From: Streptomyces sp. BK208
GTDB taxonomy: Bacteria > Actinomycetota > Actinomycetes > Streptomycetales > Streptomycetaceae
Length of the DNA stretch: 64,000 bases
NCBI RefSeq assembly: GCF_004364245.1
Contig: NZ_SOAV01000008.1
Coordinates: 310,001-374,000 of the forward strand
Reading direction: 5' to 3'
Shown: one piece after another, positions 16,049-27,650 of the stretch
Layout: every line of letters starts with the position of its first letter
Numbering within the stretch: position 1 is the stretch's first letter
Position numbers and translations under genes: made by a program
The notes under the pieces: generated by a model
Told to the model about the DNA's origin: nothing
The model's input: only the letters and a program-made list of their open reading frames with translations
The model's database searches: none

Positions 16049-17875
16049 TCAGGCCCCTGTCTTGCTCAGGACTGTGGGCGCTTCGGCCTCTTCGTGGAAT
16101 TCCAGCTTGCGGCGCCGGTTGGCGATGAGTCCTTCGGGGCGGAAGCGCATCAGCAGGACGAGTGCGAGCCCGAAGGCGAAGAGCTGGTAGTCGTCGAGGA
16201 ACTGGAGCTTGTTGGGGATCAGGAAGAGCAGGGAGGCGCCGATGAGCGGGCCGGCGATGGTGCCCATGCCGCCGAGCACGACCGCGGCGAGCAGGAAGGC
16301 GGAGTTGGGCGGGGTGGTGCCGGCGAAGAGGTACTGCTCGGGGGTCACGGTGTAGGTGACGTGTGCCTGGACGGTGCCGGCGAGTCCGGCGAGCGAGGCG
16401 CCGACGGCGAAGGCGATGAGCTTGACCCGGAAGCCGTTGATGCCCATGGCGAGTGCGGCGGTCTCGTCCTCGCGGATGGCGACCCAGGCGCGGCCGATGC
16501 GGGAGTCGCCGCTGCGTCGGAAGACGAGGACGACGACGGCCGTGATGATGAGCATCAGGAAGAAGTAGTTGGCGAAGCGGCCGATGGTGAAGCTGCCGAC
16601 GTCGTGCTGGGTCCCGAGGTCGAATCCGAGGATCTTGAGGTCGGGGATGGACGAGATGCCGTTGGACCCGTTGGTGACGTCCGGGCCGGAGGTGCCGTCG
16701 AGGTTGTTGGCGGTGATCCGGAAGATCTCACCGAAGCCGAGCGTGACGATGGCGAGGTAGTCGCCGCGCAGCCGCAGGGTGGGTGCGCCGATGAGGACGC
16801 CGAAGACGAGTGACGCGGCGGCGCCGACGAGTACGGCGGCCCAGAAGGGGAGGTGCAGGTCGAACGGGGAGCTGGGGGAGCCGGACACCATGGAGGCGGC
16901 GTAGGCGCCGACGCCGAGGAAGGCGACGTAGCCGAGGTCGAGCAGGCCTGCGAGGCCGACGACGATGTTCAGGCCGAGGGCGACCGTGGCGAAGATGAGG
17001 ATGTAGACGCCGATGGTGGCGTACTGGTCGTCGGACTGGGTGAAGGGGAAGCAGGCCGCGGCGACGAAGGCGCCGCAGACGGTGATGTTCTGGTGGCGTG
17101 CGGTGATCTGCGAGGCCTGGGCGATGAGGCCCGACTTGTTGAGGGCGGCGAAGCCGAAGCCGGCGGTGATGAGGAAGCCGACGAAGAGCTCGTCGTACTC
17201 GGTGCCGATGCCGTAGGTGAAGACGAACAGGCCGACGGCGAGGACGGCGACGATGATCAGGATCTCGATGTAGGAGGGCAGGGCGGGCACGGGGCGCGGG
17301 CTGCCGGAGGCGAAGGCTGCCTTGACGGTCTGCCAGTTGTGGGAGCTGGTGTGCTTGAACCGTTCCCAGCCGGTGTCGTCCGGGTCGAAGGGGTCGGGTT
17401 CGGGTCGCTCGACGGGCAGGGCGAGGGAGCCGATCAGGGCTGCCAGGGTGACGGCGGCCGCGATGTATCCGCCGGGTTCCAGGTTGACGACGCCGCCGAG
17501 TTGGGCGCTGATCGCGATGACCGTGTACCAGGTGGTGGTGAAGGCGGCGAGCGCGGCGAACCTGAGGGCGGCGTCGGCGCCGGCCGGTGCGAGCCAGCGC
17601 AGCCCCTTGACGTCGTACGAGGCGAGGCCGATGAGGGTGGTCAGGGCTCCGGCCACCAGTACCAGCACTTGGAGGCCGCCGGGGTAGCCGTAGACGGTGA
17701 GGTCGCCGGGGAACTCGGCGGTCCAGGTCCAGGCGAGGAAGGTGGAGACGACGGTGAGGACGCCGCCGCCGGTGGCGAGGGCGCGGCCGACGTGGGCGGG
17801 TATGCCGATGAGGCCGGGGGTGTCGCCGGGGGCGGGGGCACCGGTGTTCTTCGGCGCGGTGGTCTGTGTGGTCAT
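16049..17875 (-). CDS. livM: Branched-chain amino-acid ABC transporter permease LivM with extended N-terminal membrane region
   Basis: This 608-residue permease is longer than LivM proteins of about 300-425 residues. The last 330 residues are the canonical LivM domain, with the EAA-like GRAWVAIREDETAALAMGIN that contacts the ATPases and TLRLRGDYLAIVTLGFGEI. The first 200 or so residues hold three to five further hydrophobic segments (GVLTVVSTFLAWTW, LQVLVLVAGALTTLIGL, YIAAAVTLAALIGSLAL) joined by a hydrophilic loop near 175-205. The extension is in the same frame with normal codon use, so it is part of the gene. It lies 5 nt after the livH stop on the same transcript. Function of the extra region is unknown. 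Confidence 0.9.
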   Translation of the reverse strand: MTTQTTAPKNTGAPAPGDTPGLIGIPAHVGRALATGGGVLTVVSTFLAWTWTAEFPGDLTVYGYPGGLQVLVLVAGALTTLIGLASYDVKGLRWLAPAGADAALRFAALAAFTTTWYTVIAISAQLGGVVNLEPGGYIAAAVTLAALIGSLALPVERPEPDPFDPDDTGWERFKHTSSHNWQTVKAAFASGSPRPVPALPSYIEILIIVAVLAVGLFVFTYGIGTEYDELFVGFLITAGFGFAALNKSGLIAQASQITARHQNITVCGAFVAAACFPFTQSDDQYATIGVYILIFATVALGLNIVVGLAGLLDLGYVAFLGVGAYAASMVSGSPSSPFDLHLPFWAAVLVGAAASLVFGVLIGAPTLRLRGDYLAIVTLGFGEIFRITANNLDGTSGPDVTNGSNGISSIPDLKILGFDLGTQHDVGSFTIGRFANYFFLMLIITAVVVLVFRRSGDSRIGRAWVAIREDETAALAMGINGFRVKLIAFAVGASLAGLAGTVQAHVTYTVTPEQYLFAGTTPPNSAFLLAAVVLGGMGTIAGPLIGASLLFLIPNKLQFLDDYQLFAFGLALVLLMRFRPEGLIANRRRKLEFHEEAEAPTVLSKTGA

Positions 17876-17880
17876 CGGTG

Positions 17881-18813
17881 TCACGCCCTGTCCGCAACGC
17901 GTTCGCCGAGCAGGCCCTGGGGCCTGAACAACAGCACGAGGATGAGGAGGATGAAGGCCCAGACGTCGGACCAGGACTGGCTGCCGAACTTGTCCAGGCC
18001 GGGGATATCGGCGATGTAGGCGGTCGCCAGGGTCTCGGCGACGCCGAGGGTGATGCCGCCGATCATGGCGCCGTAGATGTTGCCGATGCCGCCGAGGACG
18101 GCCGCGGTGAAGGCCTTGAGGCCGAGGATGAAGCCCATCTTGAAGTCGATCTGGCCGTACTTGAGGCCGTTGGCGACGGCGCCGACGGCGGCGAAGACGG
18201 CGCCGAGGGCGAAGGCGACCACGATGATGCGGTCGGTGTTGATGCCCATCAGCTTGGCGGTGTCCGGGTCCTGGGCGGTGGCCTGCATGCCCCGTCCGGT
18301 GCGGGTGCGCATCACGAAGAAGCCGAGGATGGCCATGCTGACGGGGGCGGCGACGAACAGGAAGATGTCGCCGGTCTGGAGGGTGACGCTGCCGATGTGG
18401 AAGGGGCCGCCGTCGATCTGCGGGAAGGTCCGCGCCGACTTGGCCTCGGGGTACCAGGCCCACACCGCCTGCTGGAGCGCGAGGGAGAGGCCGATGGCGG
18501 TGATGAGGGGCGCGAGGCGGGGGGCGCCGCGCAGGGGCCGGTAGGCGAACCGTTCCGCCCCGATGGCGACGGCGACGGAGACGACCATGGCGCCGAGGAG
18601 CATCAGGGGAAGGGCGATCAGCATGGAGGTGCCGTCGGGCAGGATGTACACGTAGACCGTGAGTGCGCCGAAGGCGCCGGTCATGAAGATCTCGCCGTGG
18701 GCGAAGTTGATGAGCTGGACAATGCCGTAGACCATCGTGTAGCCGATGGCGATCAGCCCGTACATGGATCCCAGTAGCAGGCCGTTGACCAGCTGCTGCG
18801 GCAGTTCGTTCAC
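17881..18813 (-). CDS. livH: Branched-chain amino-acid ABC transporter permease LivH
   Basis: This 310-residue membrane protein has about eight hydrophobic segments and the LivH landmarks: an N-terminal NGLLLGSMYGLIAIGYTMVYG, INFAHGEIFMTG, and the ATPase-contacting GRGMQATAQDPDTAKLMGIN. It forms the transmembrane channel with LivM. GTG at 18813 has GGAGGA 8-9 nt upstream. It follows livK, from which it is separated by about 115 bp containing a hairpin. Confidence 0.93.
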   Translation of the reverse strand: MNELPQQLVNGLLLGSMYGLIAIGYTMVYGIVQLINFAHGEIFMTGAFGALTVYVYILPDGTSMLIALPLMLLGAMVVSVAVAIGAERFAYRPLRGAPRLAPLITAIGLSLALQQAVWAWYPEAKSARTFPQIDGGPFHIGSVTLQTGDIFLFVAAPVSMAILGFFVMRTRTGRGMQATAQDPDTAKLMGINTDRIIVVAFALGAVFAAVGAVANGLKYGQIDFKMGFILGLKAFTAAVLGGIGNIYGAMIGGITLGVAETLATAYIADIPGLDKFGSQSWSDVWAFILLILVLLFRPQGLLGERVADRA

Positions 18814-18867
18814 CGCATGTCCTCCGAGACTTTCGGACGTTCGACGGATGTGGCCGGATGCGAGTCC

Positions 18868-18901
18868 GCGCGGGGCGCCTGTGGAACAGCGCCCCGCGCG
18901 G
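18868..18901 (-). terminator. Hairpin between livK and livH (attenuating terminator or mRNA stabiliser)
   Basis: A 12-bp GC-only stem (18868-18879 with 18890-18901) closes a 10-nt loop in the gap between the livK stop and the livH start. Such hairpins after binding-protein genes commonly hold back downstream transcription or protect the livK message, so that binding protein exceeds permease. Confidence 0.55.
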
Positions 18902-18928
18902 CTCGTGGGCTGTGGTGCGGGTGGGGTG

Positions 18929-20167
18929 TCAGCCGGTGAAGGTGCCGGACTTCACGGAGCCCCACGCACCGTTCTCGACGGCGTACACGGTGAGCTGCTT
19001 GTTGGTGGCGTCACCGAACTCGTCGAAGGAGACCTTGCCGGTCACACCGTCGAAGGAGACGTTCTGCATGGCGTCCACGACCTTGGCGCGGGCGTCGTCG
19101 GGGAGCTTCCCGTCGTTGTCCTCGACGACCTTCTTGACCGCCTCGATGATCGCCCAGGCGGAGTCGTAGGAGTAGCCGCCGTAGGCCTCGTAGGCCTCCT
19201 TGTAGCCCTCGGCCTTGTAGTTGGCGACGAATTCCTTGGCGGAGGGGAGTTTCTCCACCGGTGCGCCGACGGAGGTCGCGAGGTCGCCGTTACCGCTGGC
19301 GCCGGAGAGCTTGATGAAGTCGGCGCTGTAGATGCCGTCGCCGCCGACCAGCGGGATCTTGGCCCCGGCGGCCTTGATCTGCTTGCTGAGGGGGCCGGCC
19401 TGCGGGTATTCGCCGCCGTAGTAGACGACGTCGGCGCCGGAGTTCTTGACCTTGGTGGCGACCGCGTTGAAGTCCTTGGTGTCCGGGTTGATGTGCTCGG
19501 TGCCGACGACCTTGCCGCCGAGCTTCTTGAACTCCTGGGTGAAGGTGGCGGCGAGGCCGGCGCCGTAGGTCTTCTTGTCGTCGATGACGAAGACCTTCTT
19601 CTTCTTGGAGTCGTTGAAGACGTACTGCGCGGCGAACGGGCCCTGGATGGCGTCCGTGGTCGCGGTGCGGAAGTACGACTTGTACGGCCGGACCTTCTTG
19701 GTCTGCCAGTCCACGCCCTGGGTGAGCGAGGGGTTGGTGTTGGCCGGGGAGACCTCGACCAGCTTGGCCGTGTCGAAGACCTTCTGCATGGACTCGCCGA
19801 CCGAGGAGTTCAGCGGGCCGACGACGCCGAGGACGTCCTTGTTGGCGACGAGCTTGGTGGCGTTCTGCTGGCCGACGGACGGCTGGCCCTGGTCGTCGAG
19901 GGCTTCGACCTTGAAGGTGACGCCGTCGACGGTCTTGTCCTTGTTGGCCGTCTTGGCCGCGAGGTCGACCGAGTTCTTGATGCCGAGGCCCAGCGCGGAC
20001 AGGTCGCCGGTCAGCGGGGCGTCGACGCCGATGACGACGGTGGTGCCACCGCCGCCGTTGCCGGAGTCCGAGCCGCCGCCGTCGTCGTCGCGCGAGCCGC
20101 AGGCGGTGAGGGTGAGCGCTCCCGCCGCCAGAGCGGCGGTGATGGCGATGAGCGAACGTTGACGCAC
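18929..20167 (-). CDS. livK: Branched-chain amino-acid-binding lipoprotein LivK
   Basis: This 412-residue lipoprotein starts with MRQRSLIAITAALAAG and a lipobox LTAC whose Cys is the lipidation site, followed by an Asp/Gly/Ser-rich linker and a type I periplasmic-binding fold (VVIGVDAPLTGDLSALG, VVGPLNSSVGESM, VVYYGGEYPQAG). It captures branched-chain amino acids or related substrates outside the membrane for LivHMGF. GTG at 20167 has AAGGA upstream. A TAGAGT hexamer about 100 nt upstream on the same strand could be a -10 element but I see no convincing -35. Confidence 0.93.
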   Translation of the reverse strand: MRQRSLIAITAALAAGALTLTACGSRDDDGGGSDSGNGGGGTTVVIGVDAPLTGDLSALGLGIKNSVDLAAKTANKDKTVDGVTFKVEALDDQGQPSVGQQNATKLVANKDVLGVVGPLNSSVGESMQKVFDTAKLVEVSPANTNPSLTQGVDWQTKKVRPYKSYFRTATTDAIQGPFAAQYVFNDSKKKKVFVIDDKKTYGAGLAATFTQEFKKLGGKVVGTEHINPDTKDFNAVATKVKNSGADVVYYGGEYPQAGPLSKQIKAAGAKIPLVGGDGIYSADFIKLSGASGNGDLATSVGAPVEKLPSAKEFVANYKAEGYKEAYEAYGGYSYDSAWAIIEAVKKVVEDNDGKLPDDARAKVVDAMQNVSFDGVTGKVSFDEFGDATNKQLTVYAVENGAWGSVKSGTFTG

Positions 20168-20454
20168 GATCAGTCCTTTCCCTGGCACGGCCGCATCCCC
20201 GTGGAAGCGGTCGAGTCGAGCGCGAGGCCGAAATGACAATCCGACGGCGCGGTGACTGGCCGTGACTCTAAGCGTGTGTAGGGAAGGTGGAGGAGGGTCT
20301 GACTCAGGCTGTGACTCTCTTGTTATGACACCGGGTATTGCAGAGCGGTACTGGCGGGGAAGAAGGGCTGAATTCAGGCCGATTCGCCCTGTCCGCATGG
20401 TGAGAACCCGCAGGACGGACGGTCGCGGTTCAGGTGTCTGGGGCGTTTTGGTGA

Positions 20455-21051
20455 TTACCTTGAATCGTTGCCGCAGGCGACCTCAAGGGCCTGGGAGAGG
20501 TCCTGCGCATAGCGCGCCCCCAGGAGGAAACTGTGGGCTTCTATTGCGCGCGCATTACGCAGCGTTACATCCAGGAAAGGGAGTCCGGGATTCCGGGGCG
20601 CTTTTTCACATTCCGTCACCCGCAACGTGACAATGATCTTGCGGGCGGAATGCGGCTTTGTCTGGAAAGGTGCCGCGGGCGAGGAGACCACCGACAGCCC
20701 CTGGTAGGGCTGGGTCAACCGCGTCACGGTGACCGGCGGCCCGGACCGCACGCTCAGCAGCACCGTGAAGCTGAAGCCGCCGGCCGGGGCCGCCCGCGAG
20801 GCGGTCACGGGGGTCACGTAGACGAGGTCGACCGCCTGGGACGGATAGGGCGGGGCGGGGGCGTGGCGCGGCTGCGGCCGGCTCGCGCACAGGTAGCCGC
20901 CGCCCGCCAGGACGAGGACGGCGGCGGTGGACGCGAGGACGGCCCGGCGGTGGCGGTCGTAGTGCCGGGCGAGCCGTCCGCGCGGCCGGGGTCGCGGTGC
21001 CTCCCGGACGTGGGTGTCCGCACCCGGCTCGACGGGCCCGACGCCGCTCAT
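20455..21051 (-). CDS. Membrane-anchored protein of unknown function
   Basis: This 198-residue protein has a basic, proline-rich cytoplasmic N-terminus, one transmembrane segment at about residues 37-54 (AVLASTAAVLVLAGGGYL), and an extracytoplasmic beta-rich domain containing one CEK and one ACG cysteine that could form a disulphide. I recognise no family. Its ATG overlaps the stop of the upstream lipoprotein gene (ATGA), so the two are probably translated together and may work together at the cell surface. Confidence 0.75.
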   Translation of the reverse strand: MSGVGPVEPGADTHVREAPRPRPRGRLARHYDRHRRAVLASTAAVLVLAGGGYLCASRPQPRHAPAPPYPSQAVDLVYVTPVTASRAAPAGGFSFTVLLSVRSGPPVTVTRLTQPYQGLSVVSSPAAPFQTKPHSARKIIVTLRVTECEKAPRNPGLPFLDVTLRNARAIEAHSFLLGARYAQDLSQALEVACGNDSR

Positions 21052-21521
21052 GACTGCCAGGGGCCGCGGCTGGGACCCGCGTCGCGGTAGTCCTCGGCGC
21101 ACGCCCGGCGCGTCCGTCGGCCGATCAACTCCTCGGCTTCCTGGGCGCCCTGATCCCGTCGCGTGGCCCGCGCCGCGTCCACGACCTCCCGCAGGATGTC
21201 GTACTGCCGGTTGGACAGCCCCATCGACTGGTAGTCGCCGTAGGGCTCGCGGCCGGCCAGCATCTCGCGCGCCCAGTACGCGACGGCGCTCACGCACAAC
21301 TCCGCGCCGGACAGCGGCCGTCGGGAACCGGACGGCGCGGATGCCGCGGTCGGCGCGGTCGGGGCGACCGGGGCGGACGAGGCGGACGTTGTGGGCGCGT
21401 TGGGCGCACCACCGGCGGAACCGCGCGCTCCGCCACCGGGGTCGCCGCACCCGGCCGCCGTGACGGCGGTCAGCAGCGCCAGTGCCGCCGCTCCCGGCCC
21501 CGGGAGCCCTCGCCGTCCCAT
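21048..21521 (-). CDS. Small secreted lipoprotein
   Basis: This 157-residue protein has a lipoprotein signal: MGRRG, a hydrophobic ALALLTAVTA core and a lipobox ending in AAGC. A Gly/Ala/Pro/Ser/Thr-rich linker follows, then a helical C-terminal domain of about 85 residues with two cysteines (LCVSAV and RRACAEDY). No enzymatic motif is visible and no family is recognised. Its stop overlaps the start of the membrane-anchored protein gene. Confidence 0.75.
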   Translation of the reverse strand: MGRRGLPGPGAAALALLTAVTAAGCGDPGGGARGSAGGAPNAPTTSASSAPVAPTAPTAASAPSGSRRPLSGAELCVSAVAYWAREMLAGREPYGDYQSMGLSNRQYDILREVVDAARATRRDQGAQEAEELIGRRTRRACAEDYRDAGPSRGPWQS

Positions 21522-21608
21522 GCCCCGAAGGTAGGGCGGCGGACGGGCGGGGGCAATGCCGCGGTCACGGGTGCCGTGGACCAGGATCGTGAGCGGGTCG
21601 CGGGCGGC

Positions 21609-22097
21609 TCAGCCCGCCGCGCCCGCCGGGGCACCGTCGCCGGGGTTCACGTCGCGCAGCAGGCAGGTCAGCCGGGCGGTGCACACCCGGCGGCCCTGCT
21701 CGTCGCTGATCACGATCTCGTACGTCGCCGTCGACCGGCCCCGGTGCACCGGGGTGGCCACCCCGGTGACCAGACCGGAGCGGGCCCCGCGGTGGTGGGT
21801 GCAGTTCAGGTCGACACCGACGGCGATCCTGGACGCGCCGCCGTGCAGCATCGAGCCGACCGACCCGAGCGTCTCGGCCAGCACCGCCGAGGCGCCGCCG
21901 TGCAGCAGCCCGTACGGCTGGGTGTTGCCCTCCACCGGCATGGTGCCGACGACCCGGTCGGCCGAGGCCTCGACGATCTGCACACCCATGCGCGTCCCCA
22001 GGTGCCCGGCGGAGAACAGGGCGGGCAGGTCGACGCCGAGCGCGGCGTACTCGTCGATGACCTCCTGCGGGAACTGCACCTGCTGCTGCTCACCCAT
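21609..22097 (-). CDS. Hotdog-fold thioesterase, PaaI-like
   Basis: From ATG at 22097 this is a 162-residue single hotdog-fold protein. The conserved YGLLHGGASAVLAETLGS segment carries the His-Gly-Gly turn and the Glu of PaaI-type acyl-CoA thioesterases, and VGVDLNCTHHRGARSG supplies the second conserved block. It probably hydrolyses acyl- or aryl-CoA thioesters in the cytosol. The frame stays open to 22184, but ATG at 22097 has GGAG upstream and gives the family-typical length. It lies 91 bp downstream of the molybdoenzyme gene on the same strand, which may only be co-orientation. Confidence 0.88.
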   Translation of the reverse strand: MGEQQQVQFPQEVIDEYAALGVDLPALFSAGHLGTRMGVQIVEASADRVVGTMPVEGNTQPYGLLHGGASAVLAETLGSVGSMLHGGASRIAVGVDLNCTHHRGARSGLVTGVATPVHRGRSTATYEIVISDEQGRRVCTARLTCLLRDVNPGDGAPAGAAG

Positions 22098-22188
22098 GGC
22101 CCGGCTCCGTTTCGTCGATCCGTCCGCGGTCCCGCCGGCCGGTCGCGGTGACCGGCCGGCCGGCCGCTTCGCTTCGCTGAGCAAACGC

Positions 22189-24468
<2,280 letters not shown>

Positions 24469-24677
24469 CGCGCGCTCCTTCGCTTACGCGTTGTGAAGTA
24501 CGTCTCCGATCCTCGCACGCGCCACCGGCGGCTCGAGATGCCGGGCGCGATTGGCGCCGCAAAGGGGCGCGGGGAACTGCGCGACCGGCGGCGGCACACC
24601 CGCAGCCGACATGACCGCGCTCGTGCCACCGGCGATCGCGACACCGACTGTCAGTGGCACATGGCAGGATCGGGGGT

Positions 24678-27401
24678 GTGGCGAAGACAGCATCGAAGAA
24701 GACCGACAGCACCTCCGGTGACCGACCGCGGCTGATGCTCATGGACGGGCACTCGCTGGCGTACCGCGCGTTCTTCGCGCTGCCCGCGGAGAACTTCACG
24801 ACCGCGACGGGCCAGCCGACCAACGCGATCTACGGCTTCGCGTCGATGCTGGCCAACACCCTGCGTGACGAGGCGCCCACGCACTTCGCGGTGGCGTTCG
24901 ACGTCTCCCGCAAGACCTGGCGATCGGAGGAGTTCACCGAGTACAAGGCGAACCGCTCCAAGACCCCCGACGAGTTCAGGGGCCAGGTCGAGCTGATCGG
25001 CGAGCTGCTCGACTCCATGCACGTCCCGCGCTTCGCCGTCGAGGGCTTCGAGGCGGACGACGTCATCGCCACCCTCGCCACCCAGGCCGAGGCCGAGGGC
25101 TTCGACGTCCTCATCGTCACCGGCGACCGGGACTCCTTCCAGCTGGTCAGCGACCACACCACGGTCCTGTACCCGACCAAGGGCGTCTCCGAGCTGACCC
25201 GCTTCACCCCGGAGAAGGTGTTCGAGAAGTACGGGCTCACCCCCGCCCAGTACCCGGACTTCGCGGCGCTGCGCGGCGACCCGTCCGACAACCTGCCCGG
25301 CATCCCGGGCGTCGGCGAGAAGACGGCCGCGAAGTGGATCAACCAGTTCGGGTCGTTCGCGGAGCTGGTGGAGCGCGTCGACGAGGTCAAGGGCAAGGCC
25401 GGGCAGAACCTGCGCGACCACCTGGAGTCCGTCAAGCTCAACCGCCGGCTCACCGAGCTGGAGCGGCACGTCGAGCTGCCGAGGACCGTCACCGACCTGG
25501 AGCGGACGGCGTACGACCGCAAGGGCGTCGCCATGATCCTGGACACCCTGGAGATCCGCAATCCGTCCCTGCGCGAGCGGCTCTACGCCGTCGACCCGGG
25601 CGCCGAGGAGGCCGAGGCCGCCCCGGTGGTCGCGGACGGCGTGGAGCTGGACGGCACGGTGCTCGGCACCGGCGAGGTGGCCGGCTGGCTCGCCGAGCAC
25701 GGCGAGCGGCCGCTCGGCGTCGCCACGGTCGACACCTGGGCCCTGGGCACCGGCTCGGTCACCGAGGTCGCGCTCGCCGCCGCCGACGGCAAGGCCGCCT
25801 GGTTCGACCCGACGGAGATCGACGAGGCCGACGAGACGGCGTTCAGGGCCTGGCTCTCGGACCCGGACCGGCCGAAGGTCCTGCACAACGCCAAGGGCGC
25901 GATGCGGGTCTTCGCCGAGCACGGCTGGAGCCTCGCGGGCGTGGGCATGGACACGGCCCTCGCCGCGTACCTGGTCAAGCCGGGGCGCCGCTCCTTCGAC
26001 CTGGACGCGCTGTCCCTGGAGTACCTGCACCGCGAGCTGGCCCCCGCCGCCGCGGCGGACGGGCAGCTCGCCTTCGGCGCGGACGAGGGGGCCGAGGCCG
26101 AGGCGCTGATGGTGCAGGCCCGCGCGATCCTCGACCTAGGCGAGGCCTTCCAGGGCCGCCTCGCGGACGTCGGCGCCGCCGACCTGCTGCGCGACATGGA
26201 GCTGCCCACGTCCGCCCTGCTCGCCCGCATGGAGCGGCACGGTATCGCCGCCGACCGGGAGCACCTCCAGGCCATGGAGCAGATGTTCGCGGGCGCCGTC
26301 CAGCAGGCGGTGAAGGAGGCCCACGCGGCGGCCGGACGGGAGTTCAACCTCGGCTCGCCCAAGCAGCTCCAGGAAGTCCTCTTCGGCGAGCTGAACCTGC
26401 CGAAGACCAAGAAGACCAAGACCGGCTACACCACCGACGCCGACGCCCTGGCCTGGCTCGCCGCCCAGACGGACAACGAGCTGCCGGTGATCATGCTCCG
26501 CCACCGTGAGCAGGCCAAGCTCCGCGTCACGGTCGAGGGGCTGATCAAGACGATCGCCGCGGACGGCCGCATCCACACCACGTTCAACCAGACGGTCGCC
26601 GCGACCGGCCGCCTCTCCTCCACCGACCCGAACCTGCAGAACATCCCGGTGCGCACCGACGAGGGCCGCGCGATCCGCCGCGGCTTCGCGGTCGGCGAGG
26701 GCTTCGAGTCCCTGATGACGGCCGACTACAGCCAGATCGAGCTGCGGGTGATGGCCCACCTGTCCGAGGACGCGGGCCTGACCGAGGCGTTCACGTCCGG
26801 GGAGGACCTGCACACCACCGCCGCGGCGCAGGTCTTCTCCGTCGAGCAGTCGGCCGTGGACGCGGAGATGCGCCGCAAGATCAAGGCCATGTCCTACGGC
26901 CTGGCGTACGGCCTGTCGGCCTTCGGTCTCTCCCAGCAGCTGAACATCGAGGCGGCCGAGGCGCGCGGCCTGATGGACGCCTACTTCGAGCGCTTCGGCG
27001 GCGTGCGCGACTATCTGCGCCGGGTCGTCGACGAGGCGCGGGCCACGGGATACACGGCGACGCTCTTCGGCCGCCGCCGCTACCTGCCCGACCTCAACAG
27101 CGACAACCGCCAGCGCCGCGAGGCGGCCGAGCGCATGGCCCTGAACGCGCCGATCCAGGGCACGGCGGCCGACATCGTCAAGATCGCCATGCTGAACGTG
27201 GACAGGGCGCTGCGCGAGGCCGGCCTCAGCTCCCGCATGCTGCTCCAGGTCCACGACGAAATCGTGCTGGAGATCGCCCCGGGTGAGCGCGCGGCGGCGG
27301 AGGAACTCGTCCGCCGCGAAATGTCGAACGCCGTACAGCTCAGCGTCCCCCTGGGCGTCTCGGTGGGCGTGGGCCCGGACTGGGAGTCGGCGGCGCACTA
27401 G
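24678..27401 (+). CDS. polA: DNA polymerase I
   Basis: This 907-residue protein has the complete Pol I layout. The 5' nuclease domain covers about residues 1-300 (LMDGHSLAYRAFF, GFEADDVIATLA, TGDRDSFQLV, GVGEKTAAKW), a proofreading-like domain about 300-500 looks degenerate and lacks obvious catalytic acidic motifs, and the polymerase domain has motif A DYSQIELRVMAHLSED, motif B RRKIKAMSYGLAYG and motif C QVHDEIVLE. It fills gaps in repair and removes Okazaki primers. GTG at 24678 is chosen because VAKTASKKTDS leads directly into the conserved region; the frame is open further upstream without conservation. Confidence 0.95.
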   Translation: MAKTASKKTDSTSGDRPRLMLMDGHSLAYRAFFALPAENFTTATGQPTNAIYGFASMLANTLRDEAPTHFAVAFDVSRKTWRSEEFTEYKANRSKTPDEFRGQVELIGELLDSMHVPRFAVEGFEADDVIATLATQAEAEGFDVLIVTGDRDSFQLVSDHTTVLYPTKGVSELTRFTPEKVFEKYGLTPAQYPDFAALRGDPSDNLPGIPGVGEKTAAKWINQFGSFAELVERVDEVKGKAGQNLRDHLESVKLNRRLTELERHVELPRTVTDLERTAYDRKGVAMILDTLEIRNPSLRERLYAVDPGAEEAEAAPVVADGVELDGTVLGTGEVAGWLAEHGERPLGVATVDTWALGTGSVTEVALAAADGKAAWFDPTEIDEADETAFRAWLSDPDRPKVLHNAKGAMRVFAEHGWSLAGVGMDTALAAYLVKPGRRSFDLDALSLEYLHRELAPAAAADGQLAFGADEGAEAEALMVQARAILDLGEAFQGRLADVGAADLLRDMELPTSALLARMERHGIAADREHLQAMEQMFAGAVQQAVKEAHAAAGREFNLGSPKQLQEVLFGELNLPKTKKTKTGYTTDADALAWLAAQTDNELPVIMLRHREQAKLRVTVEGLIKTIAADGRIHTTFNQTVAATGRLSSTDPNLQNIPVRTDEGRAIRRGFAVGEGFESLMTADYSQIELRVMAHLSEDAGLTEAFTSGEDLHTTAAAQVFSVEQSAVDAEMRRKIKAMSYGLAYGLSAFGLSQQLNIEAAEARGLMDAYFERFGGVRDYLRRVVDEARATGYTATLFGRRRYLPDLNSDNRQRREAAERMALNAPIQGTAADIVKIAMLNVDRALREAGLSSRMLLQVHDEIVLEIAPGERAAAEELVRREMSNAVQLSVPLGVSVGVGPDWESAAH

Positions 27402-27541
27402 GGGGTGTCGCTCCGCTCAGGTCGGCTGCGGGCGACGGTGCCCCGTCGCCGACCTGCCGCAAGGTGGGTGGCGAAGGCCCCGGTCACCTCGTCCGGCAGC
27501 CGACCGGCCTCCAGCGCGGTGCGCAGCCGGGTGTGGTTCAT
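27398..27541 (-). pseudogene. Possible short gene or gene remnant antisense to the polA 3' flank
   Basis: A minus-strand frame from ATG 27541 encodes 47 residues ending at TAG 27398-27400. It reads protein-like (MNHTRLRTALEAGRLPDEVTGAF) with high third-position GC, and the same frame stays plausible upstream through CVRCWTSPWL although no good start is present. I recognise no family. It could be a remnant of a larger gene or a coincidence of codon bias. Confidence 0.25.
27418..27456 (+). terminator. Hairpin terminator after polA
   Basis: GGCGACGG (27431-27438) pairs with CCGTCGCC (27443-27450), and an outer CAGGTC/GACCTG (27418-27423 with 27451-27456) extends it across an internal bulge. It starts 17 nt after the polA stop. 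Confidence 0.55.
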
Positions 27542-27650
27542 CAGCCAGGGCGACGTCCAGCACCTCACACACCCGCCCGCGCCGGTGGCGACGGCTGCGG
27601 CACAGGCACAGACCGTGCCTGCCCGCCCGCGCCATTGGCTTCGGGGTCGC

